Notes under the pieces: model-generated
What the model saw: the letters and a program-made list of their open reading frames with translations, nothing else
Told to the model about the DNA's origin: nothing
Databases searched by the model: none
NCBI GenBank assembly: GCA_963742405.1
Contig: CAVUMB010000005.1
Coordinates: forward strand, 638,720-702,719
DNA from: JAGVSR01 sp963742405
GTDB lineage: Bacteria > Pseudomonadota > Alphaproteobacteria > Rhizobiales > Hyphomicrobiaceae
Reading direction: 5' to 3'
DNA: 64,000 bases
Made by a program: the position numbers and the translations under genes
Shown here: one piece after another, positions 6,859 through 16,376 of the stretch
Layout: each line of letters opens with the position of its first letter
How positions within the stretch are numbered: position 1 is the first letter of the stretch

Positions 6859-8805
6859 TTAAACCCGCAAATCCGGCGGCGTGGCTTCGTCCTTCAGCGC
6901 CGGCACAATATCATCTAAGGCAATCACCGTTTGCTCCTGTGAGCCCAGCCGCCGGACGGAGACGTTGCGCGCCTCCGCGTCGCGCATGCCGACGGCGAGG
7001 ATGACTGGAACTTTGGCCAGTGAGTGTTCGCGAACCTTGTAGCCGATCTTCTCATTGCGCAGGTCGGCTTCGACGCGCAGCCCGGCGGCTTTCAGCGCTG
7101 ACACGACTTCGTTCGCGTAGGCGTCAGCTTCGCTGGTAATCGTCGCGACCACCACCTGCAGCGGAGCCAGCCACAGCGGGAAATGACCGGCGAAGTTCTC
7201 GATCAGAATTCCGGTGAAGCGTTCGAGCGAGCCGAACATCGCGCGGTGGATCATCACTGGAGTCTTCTTGTCGGAATTCTCGTCGATGTAGAACGCGCCC
7301 AGCCGGCCCGCGAGGTTGAAGTCAACCTGCGTCGTGCCGCATTGCCATTCGCGGCCAATGGCATCTTTCAAGGTGTACTCGAGCTTGGGTCCATAAAACG
7401 CACCTTCGCCGGGCTGCAAGGCTGTACGAATGCGCCCGTTGGACTGCCGCTTCACTTCTTCCAGAACATCCGACAGCGCCTTTTCAGCTTTATCCCACAG
7501 ATCATCCGCGCCGACCCGCTTTTCCGGCCGCGTCGAGAGCTTGATGAAAATATCCTCGAAGCCGAAGTCCTTATAGATCGCGAGCATCAGATCGTTGATC
7601 TTGAGGCATTCCTCCATGATCTGATCTTCGGTGATGAAGATGTGCGCATCGTCCTGTGTGAAGTGGCGCACGCGCAGCATGCCATGCAGCGCCCCCGACG
7701 GCTCATAGCGGTGCACCTTGCCGAATTCGGCGATCTTCAGCGGCAGGTCGCGATAGCTCTTGAGCCCGTGCTTATAGATTTGCACATGCCCCGGGCAGTT
7801 CATCGGCTTGCAGCAGAACACGCGCTCGTCCGGCAGCGTCGTCGTGAACATGTTCTCGCCGTAGTTCTCCCAATGTCCAGAGAGCTCCCAGAAGTGCTTC
7901 TCCATCATGTCAGGTGAATTGACTTCAACGTAGCCCGCGCGCTGCTGCTGACGACGCATATAGGCAATCAGCGTCTGGAACAGCGTCCATCCGTTCGGGT
8001 GCCAAAAGACGGAGCCTGGAGCTTCTTCCTGGAAATGGAACAGATCCATTTCGCGGCCGAGTTTGCGATGGTCGCGCTTTTCGGCCTCTTCGAGTTGATG
8101 CAGATAGGCTTTCAGTTCGTCTTCGCTCGCCCAAGCCGTGCCATAGATACGCTGCAGCTGGGGTCGGCTCGAATCCCCACGCCAATAGGCGCCGGCGAAC
8201 TTCATCAACTTGAACGCCTTGCCGATGTGCCCGGTGGAGGTCATGTGTGGGCCGCGGCACAAATCGAACCACGCGCCCTGCCGATAGATTTTGAGGTCCT
8301 GGTCTTCCGGGATCGCGTCGACGAGTTCGACCTTGAAGCCTTCCCCCATCTCCGCGAACGTATCCCGCGCCTTATTGCGCGCCCAGACTTCCTTCGTGAA
8401 GGCTGCGTTCTTCGCAATGATCTCGGCCATCTTCTTTTCGATTCTGCCGATGTCTTCCGGCAGGAACGGCTCAGCCTTGGCAAAGTCGTAATAAAACCCG
8501 TTCTCGATCACTGGACCGATGGTCACCTGCGTGCCGGGCCACAACGCTTGCACCGCTTCGGCCATGACGTGCGCCGCATCGTGCCGGATGAGTTCCAGCG
8601 CGACAGGGTCGGTGCGGGCGACAAAATTGATCGTGGCGTCGGCGGTGATGGGATCGGCAAGGTCGGTCAGAACGCCATTCAGTTGCATGGCGACCGTGCG
8701 CTTGGCGAGCGAGGGCGAGATGGCCTTCGCCACGTCCAGGCCCGTACTGCCGCCGGGAACCTTACGCGAAGCGCCGTCCGGAAACGTCAAAGTGACGTCG
8801 GTCAT
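6859..8805 (-). CDS. thrS: threonyl-tRNA synthetase
   Basis: A 648-aa class II aminoacyl-tRNA synthetase that charges tRNA-Thr. Domains in order: an N-terminal TGS domain, an editing (SAD) domain with the HDAAHVMAEA motif near residue 75, the class II catalytic core with NCPGHVQIYKH and the motif 2 region around RHFTQDDAHIF, and a C-terminal anticodon-binding domain starting near PLWLAPLQVVV. Length matches bacterial ThrRS. The start at 8805 (MTDVTLTF) is preceded by CAGGAGAGAG on its strand. Longer in-frame starts would add an unrelated basic leader. It is monocistronic as far as can be seen. Confidence 0.97.
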   Translation of the reverse strand: MTDVTLTFPDGASRKVPGGSTGLDVAKAISPSLAKRTVAMQLNGVLTDLADPITADATINFVARTDPVALELIRHDAAHVMAEAVQALWPGTQVTIGPVIENGFYYDFAKAEPFLPEDIGRIEKKMAEIIAKNAAFTKEVWARNKARDTFAEMGEGFKVELVDAIPEDQDLKIYRQGAWFDLCRGPHMTSTGHIGKAFKLMKFAGAYWRGDSSRPQLQRIYGTAWASEDELKAYLHQLEEAEKRDHRKLGREMDLFHFQEEAPGSVFWHPNGWTLFQTLIAYMRRQQQRAGYVEVNSPDMMEKHFWELSGHWENYGENMFTTTLPDERVFCCKPMNCPGHVQIYKHGLKSYRDLPLKIAEFGKVHRYEPSGALHGMLRVRHFTQDDAHIFITEDQIMEECLKINDLMLAIYKDFGFEDIFIKLSTRPEKRVGADDLWDKAEKALSDVLEEVKRQSNGRIRTALQPGEGAFYGPKLEYTLKDAIGREWQCGTTQVDFNLAGRLGAFYIDENSDKKTPVMIHRAMFGSLERFTGILIENFAGHFPLWLAPLQVVVATITSEADAYANEVVSALKAAGLRVEADLRNEKIGYKVREHSLAKVPVILAVGMRDAEARNVSVRRLGSQEQTVIALDDIVPALKDEATPPDLRV

Positions 8806-9271
8806 CTCTCTCTCCTGTTGCTCACTCGTCGCCAACGGGTGCGACGTAAGACATATGCCGCCGGTGTCATGCCGTCGGACGAGCCAGGATGTCAAGATTG
8901 CGTCGGGGGGAACTGGCCAGGGATGTCGCCGAGACGAACGGCATCAGCGGCCAAAGTAAGGGTCATGAAACTCTCGTGGAATGGTGTCTTTCGGCAACGA
9001 CATCCGACGATATTGTTCCGGCCCCGCCACCGAACCGCCCGATTTACCCAGCAGCTCAAAGTCCGTCCTGAACCTCGCCAACTTCGTGTTGCGAACGGTC
9101 ATTGGCTCGCTTATTGGTCCAAGTATTCGGGTTGACCGCACTATGGCCGGACAGCCACCGCTTCGACTGCCATCGGGCTGTTGACGCGAGACAGCAGCTC
9201 ACGGCTCTCAACGTCACCCGATACGCCACTAGACCAAGGTGGCCCGGCCGCCCGCTCATACCGAGGTTGTT
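8806..9271. other. 466-bp intergenic region between divergent thrS and efflux operon
   Basis: Holds the divergent leader regions of thrS and the RND operon. No T-box, riboswitch or terminator was recognised. The only coding candidate is the short minus-strand frame listed separately at 8944-9102. Confidence 0.5.
8944..9102 (-). CDS. possible small protein, 52 aa
   Basis: An open frame from an ATG at 9102 giving a basic 52-aa product (MTVRNTKLARFRTDFELLG at the N-terminus, FHDPYFGR at the end). Composition looks protein-like rather than like a GC-rich shadow frame. The ribosome-binding site is weak (AAGCGAGCC). No family recognised. It would lie in the thrS leader, in the same direction as thrS. 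Low confidence. Confidence 0.25.
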   Translation of the reverse strand: MTVRNTKLARFRTDFELLGKSGGSVAGPEQYRRMSLPKDTIPREFHDPYFGR

Positions 9272-10384
9272 ATGCTTCGCAGCGTGTTATCCTGGTTTGT
9301 CGTGATCCTTCTCATCGGCGGCATCACGGCGGCGTTGGGTTTTTATAAATACACCCAGATCCTGGCTGGCATCGCGTCAGGGACATCGCGGCCAGAACCC
9401 CAGGAAGCGGTCGCGACCGCGCGCGCGACATCGACGATTTGGGCGCCGAACACGCGCGCCATCGGCACCGTTGTAGCGAGTCAGCAGCTTGAGTTGCGCA
9501 ACGAGATTGCCGGCCTTGTCGCAGCGCGCGGCTTCTCGTCCGGCGACACTGTAGAAAAAGGCCAGTTGCTCGTTCAATTCGACGATCGCCAGGAAAAGGC
9601 CGCGATGCAAGCCGCTGAAGCCGAGGCGAGGCTGGCCAAAGCCAACCTCGCGCGCCGCGAAGCGCTGCGAGACAGCCCGGCATTCAACATCCAGGAATTC
9701 GACAAATCGCGTGAGGAATTCGAGGCGGCAAGCGCGCGCGCTGAAAACCTGAGGGTCGCTATCGACAAGAAGCGCATCGGCGCGCCCTTCAAGGCTCGCG
9801 TCGGCATCACCGACCTTCAGCCGGGTGCCTACCTCGATGCCGGCACACTCATTGTCAAGCTTCAGGGCGTCGAAGACGATCTCTACGTTGACTTCGCATT
9901 GCCCCAGGAAAACGCGGCACTCCTGCGTCCCGGCGATGAGGTTACGCTGATGTCTCCCGCCCTGCGCGATGGTCCGCGCCAGATCAAGATCATGGCCGAG
10001 GACGACAGCGTCGATCCAGCCAACCGCAACGTCCGCTTCCGCACCCTCGCGAAGGGTCTAGGCTCAGTCTTGCGCCCTGGCGCTTTCGTTGACGTCGTCG
10101 CCAAGACCGCCGAACCTCAGCCGCGCATCGTTGTGCCGCTTTCTGCGGTGCGCCGCTCTCCCGCCGGCCAGCACGTCTTTGTTATCGAGACGAAGGACGG
10201 CCATAGCCGGGCACGACAGCGACCGGTACAGACCGGGGCCGTGATCGGGGACATGATTATCGTCGATAAAGGTCTCGAACTCGGTGAACCGATTGCAACA
10301 TTCGGCTCCTTTAAACTCCGCGACGGACTTCTGATCGCCTCCGAACCCTCACCAACCACCGACGGCGCCGCCGCGCTGAACTGA
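9272..10384 (+). CDS. RND efflux periplasmic adaptor (membrane fusion protein)
   Basis: A 370-aa HlyD/AcrA-type adaptor that would bridge the inner-membrane RND pump and an outer-membrane channel. It starts with one transmembrane anchor (SVLSWFVVILLIGGITAALGF) and no lipobox. Next comes the lipoyl/barrel-sandwich half (VVASQQLELRNEIAGLV, then GQLLVQFDDRQEKAAM). A helical hairpin spans about residues 105-150, followed by the second lipoyl half (IGAPFKARVGI, LQPGAYLDAGTLIVKL). The C-terminal part ends with GLELGEPIATFGSFKLRDG. It is 17 nt upstream of the pump gene, hence an operon. No outer-membrane factor gene is seen here. Confidence 0.92.
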   Translation: MLRSVLSWFVVILLIGGITAALGFYKYTQILAGIASGTSRPEPQEAVATARATSTIWAPNTRAIGTVVASQQLELRNEIAGLVAARGFSSGDTVEKGQLLVQFDDRQEKAAMQAAEAEARLAKANLARREALRDSPAFNIQEFDKSREEFEAASARAENLRVAIDKKRIGAPFKARVGITDLQPGAYLDAGTLIVKLQGVEDDLYVDFALPQENAALLRPGDEVTLMSPALRDGPRQIKIMAEDDSVDPANRNVRFRTLAKGLGSVLRPGAFVDVVAKTAEPQPRIVVPLSAVRRSPAGQHVFVIETKDGHSRARQRPVQTGAVIGDMIIVDKGLELGEPIATFGSFKLRDGLLIASEPSPTTDGAAALN

Positions 10385-10401
10385 TACGCAAACGAGGCCG
10401 C

Positions 10402-13400
10402 ATGAAAGCGCTCGATATCTTCGTCCGGCGGCCGGTCATCGCGATCGTGTTGAACCTGGCGCTCGTTCTGATCGGTCTGCGGGCTGCTTCGCAGCTGCCG
10501 GTCCAGCAATACCCGCGCATTGAAAGTTCTTCGATCGTCATCACGACGATCTACGTCGGCGCCTCGGCCGATACCATTCGCGGCTTCGTCACGACGCCGA
10601 TTGAACGCGCCGTGTCATCACTGACCGGCATCGACTACGTGGAATCCTCCAGCGTCCCCGGCCTCAGCACTGTCACAGCGCGCCTCAAACTCAATCAACC
10701 AAGCACCACGGCGCTGGCCGAGGTCGGCAACCGCCTCGACCAGATCCGCAGTGAGCTGCCAATTGAAATTGAAAGTCCCGTCGTCGAAGTCCAGCGCGCG
10801 GACCGCCCCTACGCCACGTTCTACGTCAGCGTGACGTCCAGCGCGATGACACCAGCCCAGGTGACCGACTACCTGATCCGCAACATTCAGCCGCGCCTCA
10901 GCACCATTTCCAATGTCCAGCGCGTCGGCCTCGAAGGGGCCCGCCCCCAGGCCATGCGAATCTGGCTCGACGCCGACCGGCTATCGGCTTTCAGTCTCAG
11001 TGCACTCGATGTCGAATTGGCACTTCGCCGCAATAACTTCCTCGCCGCCGTCGGCCGCGCCAAGAGCAACGAAATCCAGGTCGATCTTCTGGCCGACACC
11101 GATCTGCACAACGCGCAGGAATTCGAGCGCCTGATTGTCCGCGAGGACTCCGATCGCATGGTCCGCATTTCCGACCTTGGCCGCGTCGAGTTGGGGGCCG
11201 AAGAAGAAACGTCGAACGTGCGCCACAACGGCAAGGACGCGGTCTATCTCTCGGTTTGGCCGCTCCCTGGCACGAATGAGATCAAGGTCGCACAAGATCT
11301 CCGCCGCGAAGTGGCAGCCATTGCACCGGCGTTGCCGGAAGGCATGCAGATCGCCCTCGCCTATGACGGCGCGGTCTACATGGAAAATTCGATCAAGGAA
11401 ATCCTCACCACCTTCGCCGAGACGGTGGCGATCGTCGGCCTGATTGTATTCTTGTTCCTGGGTTCGTGGCGCAGCGCGCTGGTCCCCCTTGTCACCATCC
11501 CGATTTCGCTGATCGGCGCCATGGCGGCCATGATGGCGATGGGCTTCTCCCTTAATCTGCTGACGCTGTTGGCGATCGTTCTATCCGTCGGACTTGTCGT
11601 CGACGACGCTATTGTCGTTGTTGAGAATGTCTCCCGCCACATGCGCGACGGCATGAGCCGGACCCAGGCTGCACTCGTCAGTTCGCGGCAGTTGTTCAGC
11701 CCGATCGTTGCCATGACGATCACGCTGGCCGCGGTCTATGCTCCGATCGGCCTGCTCTCCGGCCTGACCGGCGTTCTGTTCAAGGAATTCGCTTTCACAT
11801 TGGCCACCGCCGTCATCGTCTCGGGCATCGTCGCCATCACGCTGTCGCCCATCATGAGCGCCTACACGGCGCCGGCAGGCGGACACGAAAGCCGCTATGC
11901 ACGTTTCATCGGCCGCCAGATGGATCGCCTTTCTGCCGGCTATGGTCGGCTGCTCGATGCCATGCTGCCGCTCAAGGGACCGATCATCGCCTTCGCGGCT
12001 TTCATCGGATTGATCGCTGTGCCGCTGTACATGTTCTCGGGCAAGGAACTGGCGCCCGTCGAGGACGAAGGCTTCATCTTGCTGATCGTCAACTCCGCAC
12101 CTGACGCGTCTCTGCCCTACACCTCCGGCAACATGAACAAGGTCTACGACGTCGGCAAGGCGCTGCCGGAATTCGCGGCGATGTTCGAGATCGTATTTCC
12201 CTCAACCGGCTTTGGCGGCTACCTGTTCAAGAACTGGCACGAACGGCAGCGCTCCGCCCACGACATTCAACCGGAAATCTTTGCTGGCGTGTCAAAGATC
12301 AAGGAGCTGCAGATCTATCCGATCCTGCCGCCGCCGCTGCCCGGTGCCGGCAACTTCGACGTTGAACTCGTTCTCAAAGGTCCCGGCACTCCCGAACAGA
12401 TGGCCGACTACGCCAGCCAACTGGTCGGCGCCGCCTTCAAGAGCGGCAAATTCATGTTCGCCGATACGGACCTTAAAATCGACCTGCCGCAGGTGCGCGT
12501 TCAGATCGACCGCGAGCGCGTGGCCGACTTGGGCCTAGACCTTGCCGACATTGGCCGCCAGCTCGGTATTTTGATCGCCGGCAATTACGTCAACCGCTTC
12601 ACTCGCGAAGGCCGCGCCTACAAGGTCATCCCGCAGGTCGAACAGATTGCACGCACCGCGGCTTCCACCTTGCTCGACTACAAGGTGCGAACCCGCGCCG
12701 GCCAGCAGGTTCCGATCTCCGCTTTCGCCAGTCTTGAAACGACGACAGCCCCGCGCACGCTCGCCCGCTTCCAACAGGCCGATAGCTTCCGCGTCTATGG
12801 TGGCGTGGTCCCTGGCGTCACCAAGGCGGACGGCCTCGACGCGCTCGAAGCCGCCGCCAAGGAGATTTTGCCGGCGGGATACACCATCGATTACGCAGGT
12901 GAATCGCGCCAGATCCGGCAAGAGGGCACGACGCTTGCCAGCACGCTCGGCTTTTCGATCCTGCTGATCTATCTGGTGCTCGCCGCGCAATTCGGCAGCT
13001 TCCGCGATCCTCTCGTCGTCCTGCTCGGCTCCGTGCCGCTCGCGCTGTCAGCCGCACTGCTGTTCACCTTCCTGGGCTTTACGACCATCAACATCTACAG
13101 CCAGATCGGTTTGATCACCCTGGTCGGCCTGATCGCCAAGAACGGAATTTTGATCGTCGCGTTCGCCAACGAGCTCCAAGAGATGGGCCACAGCAAAATA
13201 GCCGCCATCCGCGAGGCGGCGATGACGCGCCTGCGGCCCATTCTCATGACCACGGCGGCAACCGTCTTTGGACATCTGCCCCTCGTCTTCGTGACGGGTG
13301 CCGGCGCGGAGGCGCGCAACAGCATCGGCATCATGCTCGTCAGCGGCATGGCGATCGGCACGCTTTTCACGCTTCTGATCCTGCCCGTCATCTACCTTGC

Positions 13401-13476
13401 CGTCGCTGCCGAGCATCGGCCACGCGTTGAGGAGGACGACGTCGACATGACGAAGGTCAAGCCTGCGATCGCATAA
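10402..13476 (+). CDS. RND family efflux transporter permease
   Basis: A 1024-aa inner-membrane proton-driven pump of the AcrB/MexF-like HAE-RND type. It has the family architecture: a transmembrane helix at the start (FVRRPVIAIVLNLALVL), a large periplasmic loop, a block of membrane helices, and a repeat of this layout in the second half. The proton-relay segment is visible as LVVDDAIVVVENVSRHM near residue 400. The second half carries GLIAKNGILIVAFANEL. Full length and uninterrupted. Paired with the upstream adaptor. Substrate cannot be told from the sequence; no TetR-type regulator gene is adjacent. Confidence 0.95.
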   Translation: MKALDIFVRRPVIAIVLNLALVLIGLRAASQLPVQQYPRIESSSIVITTIYVGASADTIRGFVTTPIERAVSSLTGIDYVESSSVPGLSTVTARLKLNQPSTTALAEVGNRLDQIRSELPIEIESPVVEVQRADRPYATFYVSVTSSAMTPAQVTDYLIRNIQPRLSTISNVQRVGLEGARPQAMRIWLDADRLSAFSLSALDVELALRRNNFLAAVGRAKSNEIQVDLLADTDLHNAQEFERLIVREDSDRMVRISDLGRVELGAEEETSNVRHNGKDAVYLSVWPLPGTNEIKVAQDLRREVAAIAPALPEGMQIALAYDGAVYMENSIKEILTTFAETVAIVGLIVFLFLGSWRSALVPLVTIPISLIGAMAAMMAMGFSLNLLTLLAIVLSVGLVVDDAIVVVENVSRHMRDGMSRTQAALVSSRQLFSPIVAMTITLAAVYAPIGLLSGLTGVLFKEFAFTLATAVIVSGIVAITLSPIMSAYTAPAGGHESRYARFIGRQMDRLSAGYGRLLDAMLPLKGPIIAFAAFIGLIAVPLYMFSGKELAPVEDEGFILLIVNSAPDASLPYTSGNMNKVYDVGKALPEFAAMFEIVFPSTGFGGYLFKNWHERQRSAHDIQPEIFAGVSKIKELQIYPILPPPLPGAGNFDVELVLKGPGTPEQMADYASQLVGAAFKSGKFMFADTDLKIDLPQVRVQIDRERVADLGLDLADIGRQLGILIAGNYVNRFTREGRAYKVIPQVEQIARTAASTLLDYKVRTRAGQQVPISAFASLETTTAPRTLARFQQADSFRVYGGVVPGVTKADGLDALEAAAKEILPAGYTIDYAGESRQIRQEGTTLASTLGFSILLIYLVLAAQFGSFRDPLVVLLGSVPLALSAALLFTFLGFTTINIYSQIGLITLVGLIAKNGILIVAFANELQEMGHSKIAAIREAAMTRLRPILMTTAATVFGHLPLVFVTGAGAEARNSIGIMLVSGMAIGTLFTLLILPVIYLAVAAEHRPRVEEDDVDMTKVKPAIA

Positions 13477-13494
13477 CTCCCGCGCAGCACATAC

Positions 13495-13782
13495 CTAGAC
13501 CTGCGGTTTCAACGGCCCCGGCGGATTGGCCGGCTCACGGTGGTAGAACTTCAACGTCAAATACGCCCCGATCCAGGAGCCGACGATTGCGAAGGCGACG
13601 TAGATATAATTTTGCGTATAGCTGATGACGGCGAACGACGAGAGCATGTACCAGGCGCTGCTCCAGTTGGCTGCCGCCAGCGCTTTACGGGCGACGACGG
13701 CGGACGTGAACATGACATACGCCGCGTCCGTGGCAGCCGTTGCCAACAAGACACCTACCGCAATCAAATAATCGAATTCCAT
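13495..13782 (-). CDS. small integral membrane protein, 3 TM
   Basis: A 95-aa protein with three hydrophobic segments: YLIAVGVLLATAATDAAYVMF, a middle WYMLSSFAVISYTQNYIYVAF, and AIVGSWIGAYLTLKF. The C-terminus is short and proline-rich (PANPPGPLKPQV). The ATG at 13782 is chosen because GGGAGG lies 6 nt upstream on its strand; the ATG at 13788 directly abuts that site. It converges on the RND permease with 18 bp between the stops. No known family recognised and no function proposed. Confidence 0.7.
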   Translation of the reverse strand: MEFDYLIAVGVLLATAATDAAYVMFTSAVVARKALAAANWSSAWYMLSSFAVISYTQNYIYVAFAIVGSWIGAYLTLKFYHREPANPPGPLKPQV

Positions 13783-13925
13783 ATTCATCCTCCCGCAGAA
13801 CGCCTGGCGAAGGGTGTTTGCAATTTTATCGATGTTGCAACCAGATCTTTCACCCTTCCCGGCTAGGCTCGTTAATGGTTCGCGCACGGCCGGGGGTCGG
13901 TCTGCGCGCGAGCGGGGAGTTGAGC

Positions 13926-14441
13926 ATGCAGCCGCCGAAGCTTCTGATCCGCAAAGGCATGGTCTCGATTCAGGGCCGCAGCCGGCCCTGTATTCAGGTT
14001 TTGGCCGTCGTCGATCCTGCGGCCAAGGCCAAACTGGAAGAACTTTTCAGCACCGAGAACCTGTTCAAGCGGACGGCCTACGCCACGGGCTTTCCCGCCG
14101 GCTTTCCGATGCCGTCGGCACCGCTGGCACCGCACTTGGCGAATTTCATGAAAAGCGATGCCTGCCCGGAAATCACCGTCAAAACCATCCTTGCGGGGCA
14201 GTTGTACCAGGCGCAGTCGATCTGGGAAATGAAGGCCTTCGAATTCATCGCCTGCCGCGCGTTCGACGCGCTGGTCGATTTCACGACCGCGGTCATGGAA
14301 CTCGGCCGCGAGACGACTTACACCACACAAGCAGCAAGGAGCTACGCCGAGGCCGCAACGCTCGCGGCAGACGCCGCTGCCGCGGCGGCTGCGCTTCAAC
14401 CCCTTGCGATCCCCGAGGTCATTGTGCAAACCGCCGCCTGA
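13926..14441 (+). CDS. hypothetical cytoplasmic protein
   Basis: A 171-aa protein with no signal peptide or membrane segment. It contains IQVLAVVDPAAKAKLEELF near the start, a Pro/Ala-rich central segment (FPAGFPMPSAPLAPHLANFM) and a helical Ala-rich C-terminal third (YAEAATLAADAAAAAAALQPLAIPE). A GAGTTGAGC before the ATG at 13926 may serve as ribosome-binding site. It converges on yidD with 6 bp between the genes. No family recognised. The internal repeat-like alanine tract may be low complexity only. Confidence 0.55.
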   Translation: MQPPKLLIRKGMVSIQGRSRPCIQVLAVVDPAAKAKLEELFSTENLFKRTAYATGFPAGFPMPSAPLAPHLANFMKSDACPEITVKTILAGQLYQAQSIWEMKAFEFIACRAFDALVDFTTAVMELGRETTYTTQAARSYAEAATLAADAAAAAAALQPLAIPEVIVQTAA

Positions 14442-14447
14442 AATCGA

Positions 14448-14762
14448 TCAAGGCTTATCTGAGAGCGGCCTGGATCGGGGCGGCGTCGTCTGTCGCCACA
14501 CACCATATCGCCATGGCGCAAACGGGTGCCGCTGGCCGGTAAGATCCGGGACCGGGTCATAGCCGTGCGTCCCCCAAGGATGGCATCGCGCCAGACGCGA
14601 CAGCATCAGCCAGAAACCCTTCCACGCCCCATTGCGGTCAATGGCCTCCAAGGCATATTCCGAGCAACTCGGCAGATGCCGGCATTCCATTCCAACCCAC
14701 GGCTTGATCGTTGCCCGGTAAAGGTGCACCGGCGCTTTCAGCATGGCCCGGGCGAACGTCAT
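14448..14762 (-). CDS. yidD: membrane protein insertion efficiency factor YidD
   Basis: A 104-aa member of the YidD family, a small amphipathic protein at the inner membrane that helps YidC-dependent insertion. Signature features are visible: an N-terminal amphipathic stretch (YRATIKPWVGMECRHLPSCSEYA with its cysteines), then RLARCHPWG and HGYDPVP. Elsewhere yidD usually sits with rnpA and yidC, but here it overlaps the 3' end of a cupin gene by 4 nt (ATGA), so it is translated from that operon. No oddity in length. Confidence 0.95.
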   Translation of the reverse strand: MTFARAMLKAPVHLYRATIKPWVGMECRHLPSCSEYALEAIDRNGAWKGFWLMLSRLARCHPWGTHGYDPVPDLTGQRHPFAPWRYGVWRQTTPPRSRPLSDKP

Positions 14763-15223
14763 GGATAGGGCTCGCCCGACTTGCGAAAGAACTGAAATTT
14801 GCCCTCGCGTTTTTGGGCGACAAGATCCACATCGGCGTAAACGACATCCTCCGATTGCGCTCGTGTCCCGACTTCCAAATAGGTTGCCGGCTCCACGCCT
14901 TCATTGACAAGCTGATGCGCGTTCGCTTCGCCAGCGGGAAATGACGCAGCCGCTCCCGCCATCAAGACAGTGCGCCCCGCGTCGGTGACGAGGGTAATCG
15001 TACCCGTGAGTACAAAAACGAACTCATCTTCCACAGCATGCCAATGCCGCAAGGACGAACATCCCCCGGCGTCCAATGTGGTGAGATTGACCCCAAATTG
15101 GGTCAGGCGCAGCAATTCCGTAAGCGCCCGTTTGTAGCGGCGATCAAAGCCGTCATCGTAAGGCGCCGGATAGATCGTCGTCCGCCGTCCGGGAACACGA
15201 TGAGTGTCTTCGATAACAGGCAT
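14759..15223 (-). CDS. cupin domain protein
   Basis: A 154-aa single-cupin protein. Motif 1 is seen as LRHWHAVEDEFVFVLTG, with the two histidines and the glutamate placed for metal binding. Motif 2 is FPAGEANAHQLVNEG with a further histidine. The TLVTDAGRTVLMAGA strand lies between them. The C-terminal segment (DVVYADVDLVAQKREGKFQFFRKSGEPY) resembles small cupins of alphaproteobacteria with unknown substrate. It precedes yidD with a 4-nt overlap and follows the NifU-like gene by 18 nt on the same strand, so the three may form one operon. Confidence 0.88.
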   Translation of the reverse strand: MPVIEDTHRVPGRRTTIYPAPYDDGFDRRYKRALTELLRLTQFGVNLTTLDAGGCSSLRHWHAVEDEFVFVLTGTITLVTDAGRTVLMAGAAASFPAGEANAHQLVNEGVEPATYLEVGTRAQSEDVVYADVDLVAQKREGKFQFFRKSGEPYP

Positions 15224-15241
15224 GCGCGGCGGCTCTTTCGC

Positions 15242-15709
15242 TCAGCTGGAAATACGTACGCTAGAAGTGCTTGTCTCCGCCGCCTCTGACGCGCGCAAGG
15301 CCCGCTCGACAGCGTCGAAAATGAGCAGCGTCGAGGCATGCCGGTGCCGGTAATCGCGGACCGGTTGCAAGAGCCGCAAATCCAACCAGCGCCCCCCCGG
15401 ACCGGCCCCGTTCTCCTTCAGCATCCCGCGCATTTCGTCTGCCACCTGCCGGAACTCAGCCACCCCGGTGCCGACAATTTCGCGCCCGACAACGGAAGCT
15501 GACGCCTGACCGAGCAGACAGGCCTTCACGTTTTGAGCAAAGTTCGTAATGCAATCCCCCTCCACAATGAGATCGACCGAAACAGTCGATCCACAAAGCT
15601 TGGAATGTGCTTCCCCGCTCACCGCGGAGCCGCCCAATCGGCCCGTTCGCGGGATCGCTGCCGCGAGTTCGAGGATCTTCGTGTTGTAGATGTCGTCTAG
15701 CTCAGCCAT
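15242..15709 (-). CDS. iron-sulfur cluster scaffold protein, NifU/IscU-like
   Basis: A 155-aa protein of the NifU N-terminal/SufU-like superfamily. It begins with the typical LDDIYNTKILELAAAIPRTGRL, followed by SKLCGSTVSVDLIVEG with a conserved cysteine and VKACLLGQASASVVG with the second. The third cysteine of canonical IscU (near the C-terminus) is not evident, so metal handling may differ from classical scaffolds. The start at 15709 has a GGAGCACGA ribosome-binding site. It heads a leftward group with the cupin and yidD genes and is divergent from hisI. Confidence 0.82.
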   Translation of the reverse strand: MAELDDIYNTKILELAAAIPRTGRLGGSAVSGEAHSKLCGSTVSVDLIVEGDCITNFAQNVKACLLGQASASVVGREIVGTGVAEFRQVADEMRGMLKENGAGPGGRWLDLRLLQPVRDYRHRHASTLLIFDAVERALRASEAAETSTSSVRISS

Positions 15710-15782
15710 TCGTGCTCCGTTGCGGCCCCAAGCTCAGACGAACCGCGCTATACATATAGGCTCAAACCATACGGACGACACC

Positions 15783-16202
15783 ATGCCCCCGAAATTTACG
15801 GAACCCGCTGATACGCAGAGCCTCGAACAGGGTCAGCTCCTGACCCCGCGCTTTGACGGTAACGGCCTTATTGCAGCCGTCGCGACCGATGCGTTAACCG
15901 GCGACGTTCTCATGCTAGCCTGGATGAACGCCGACGCACTGAGTCGCAGCATCGAAACCGGTCTGGCCCATTTCTGGAGCCGCTCGCGAAGCAAGCTGTG
16001 GAAGAAAGGTGAGGAAAGCGGCAACGAACTCGAAATCGAGGAGATGCGCGTCGACTGTGACCAGGACGCGATTTGGATGAAGGTGCGCGTTAAGGGTCAG
16101 GGTGCCGCCTGCCACACCGGCGCACGTTCGTGTTTCTATCGCCGCGTTACGTCGGGCAATGGACAAACGGTGCGCCTTCAACCTGTACCGGCGCCCAAGT
16201 AA
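15783..16202 (+). CDS. hisI: phosphoribosyl-AMP cyclohydrolase
   Basis: Catalyses the third step of histidine biosynthesis, opening the adenine ring of PR-AMP. The 139-aa, single-domain form (no HisE fusion) is typical of alphaproteobacteria. Conserved stretches are VLMLAWMNADAL, LAHFWSRSRSKLWKKGEESG, and the metal site DCDQDAIWMKV followed by ACHTGARSCFY, with cysteines and aspartates in the family positions. The start at 15783 (MPPKFTEP) is the first ATG in frame past the divergent promoter region. Other his genes are not in the window. Confidence 0.97.
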   Translation: MPPKFTEPADTQSLEQGQLLTPRFDGNGLIAAVATDALTGDVLMLAWMNADALSRSIETGLAHFWSRSRSKLWKKGEESGNELEIEEMRVDCDQDAIWMKVRVKGQGAACHTGARSCFYRRVTSGNGQTVRLQPVPAPK

Positions 16203-16376
16203 CGCTGACATTCGTCCGTCCGCTCAACATTTCTCCGGCTTGGGATGTTTTGATACGCGCAGTAGTAATCATTTTACCAATCTTCTAGGGCGTCTTTAAT
16301 GTCCTCCTGGCACGCTATGGCGACAAAGTAGGTACGGGCCTTGCTTTCGACAGACCGCAAGCGGTCGGAGACGCAC

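Noticed and set aside
8995..9019. An EcfG-like pair on the minus strand upstream of thrS.
   Set aside because: The spacer is 15 bases, outside the 16-17 range, and the site lies inside a possible small frame.
7183..9135. Two long plus-strand open frames (244 and 378 codons) opposite thrS.
   Set aside because: They are antisense to a well-conserved synthetase, lack family resemblance and ribosome-binding sites, and are expected in GC-rich DNA.
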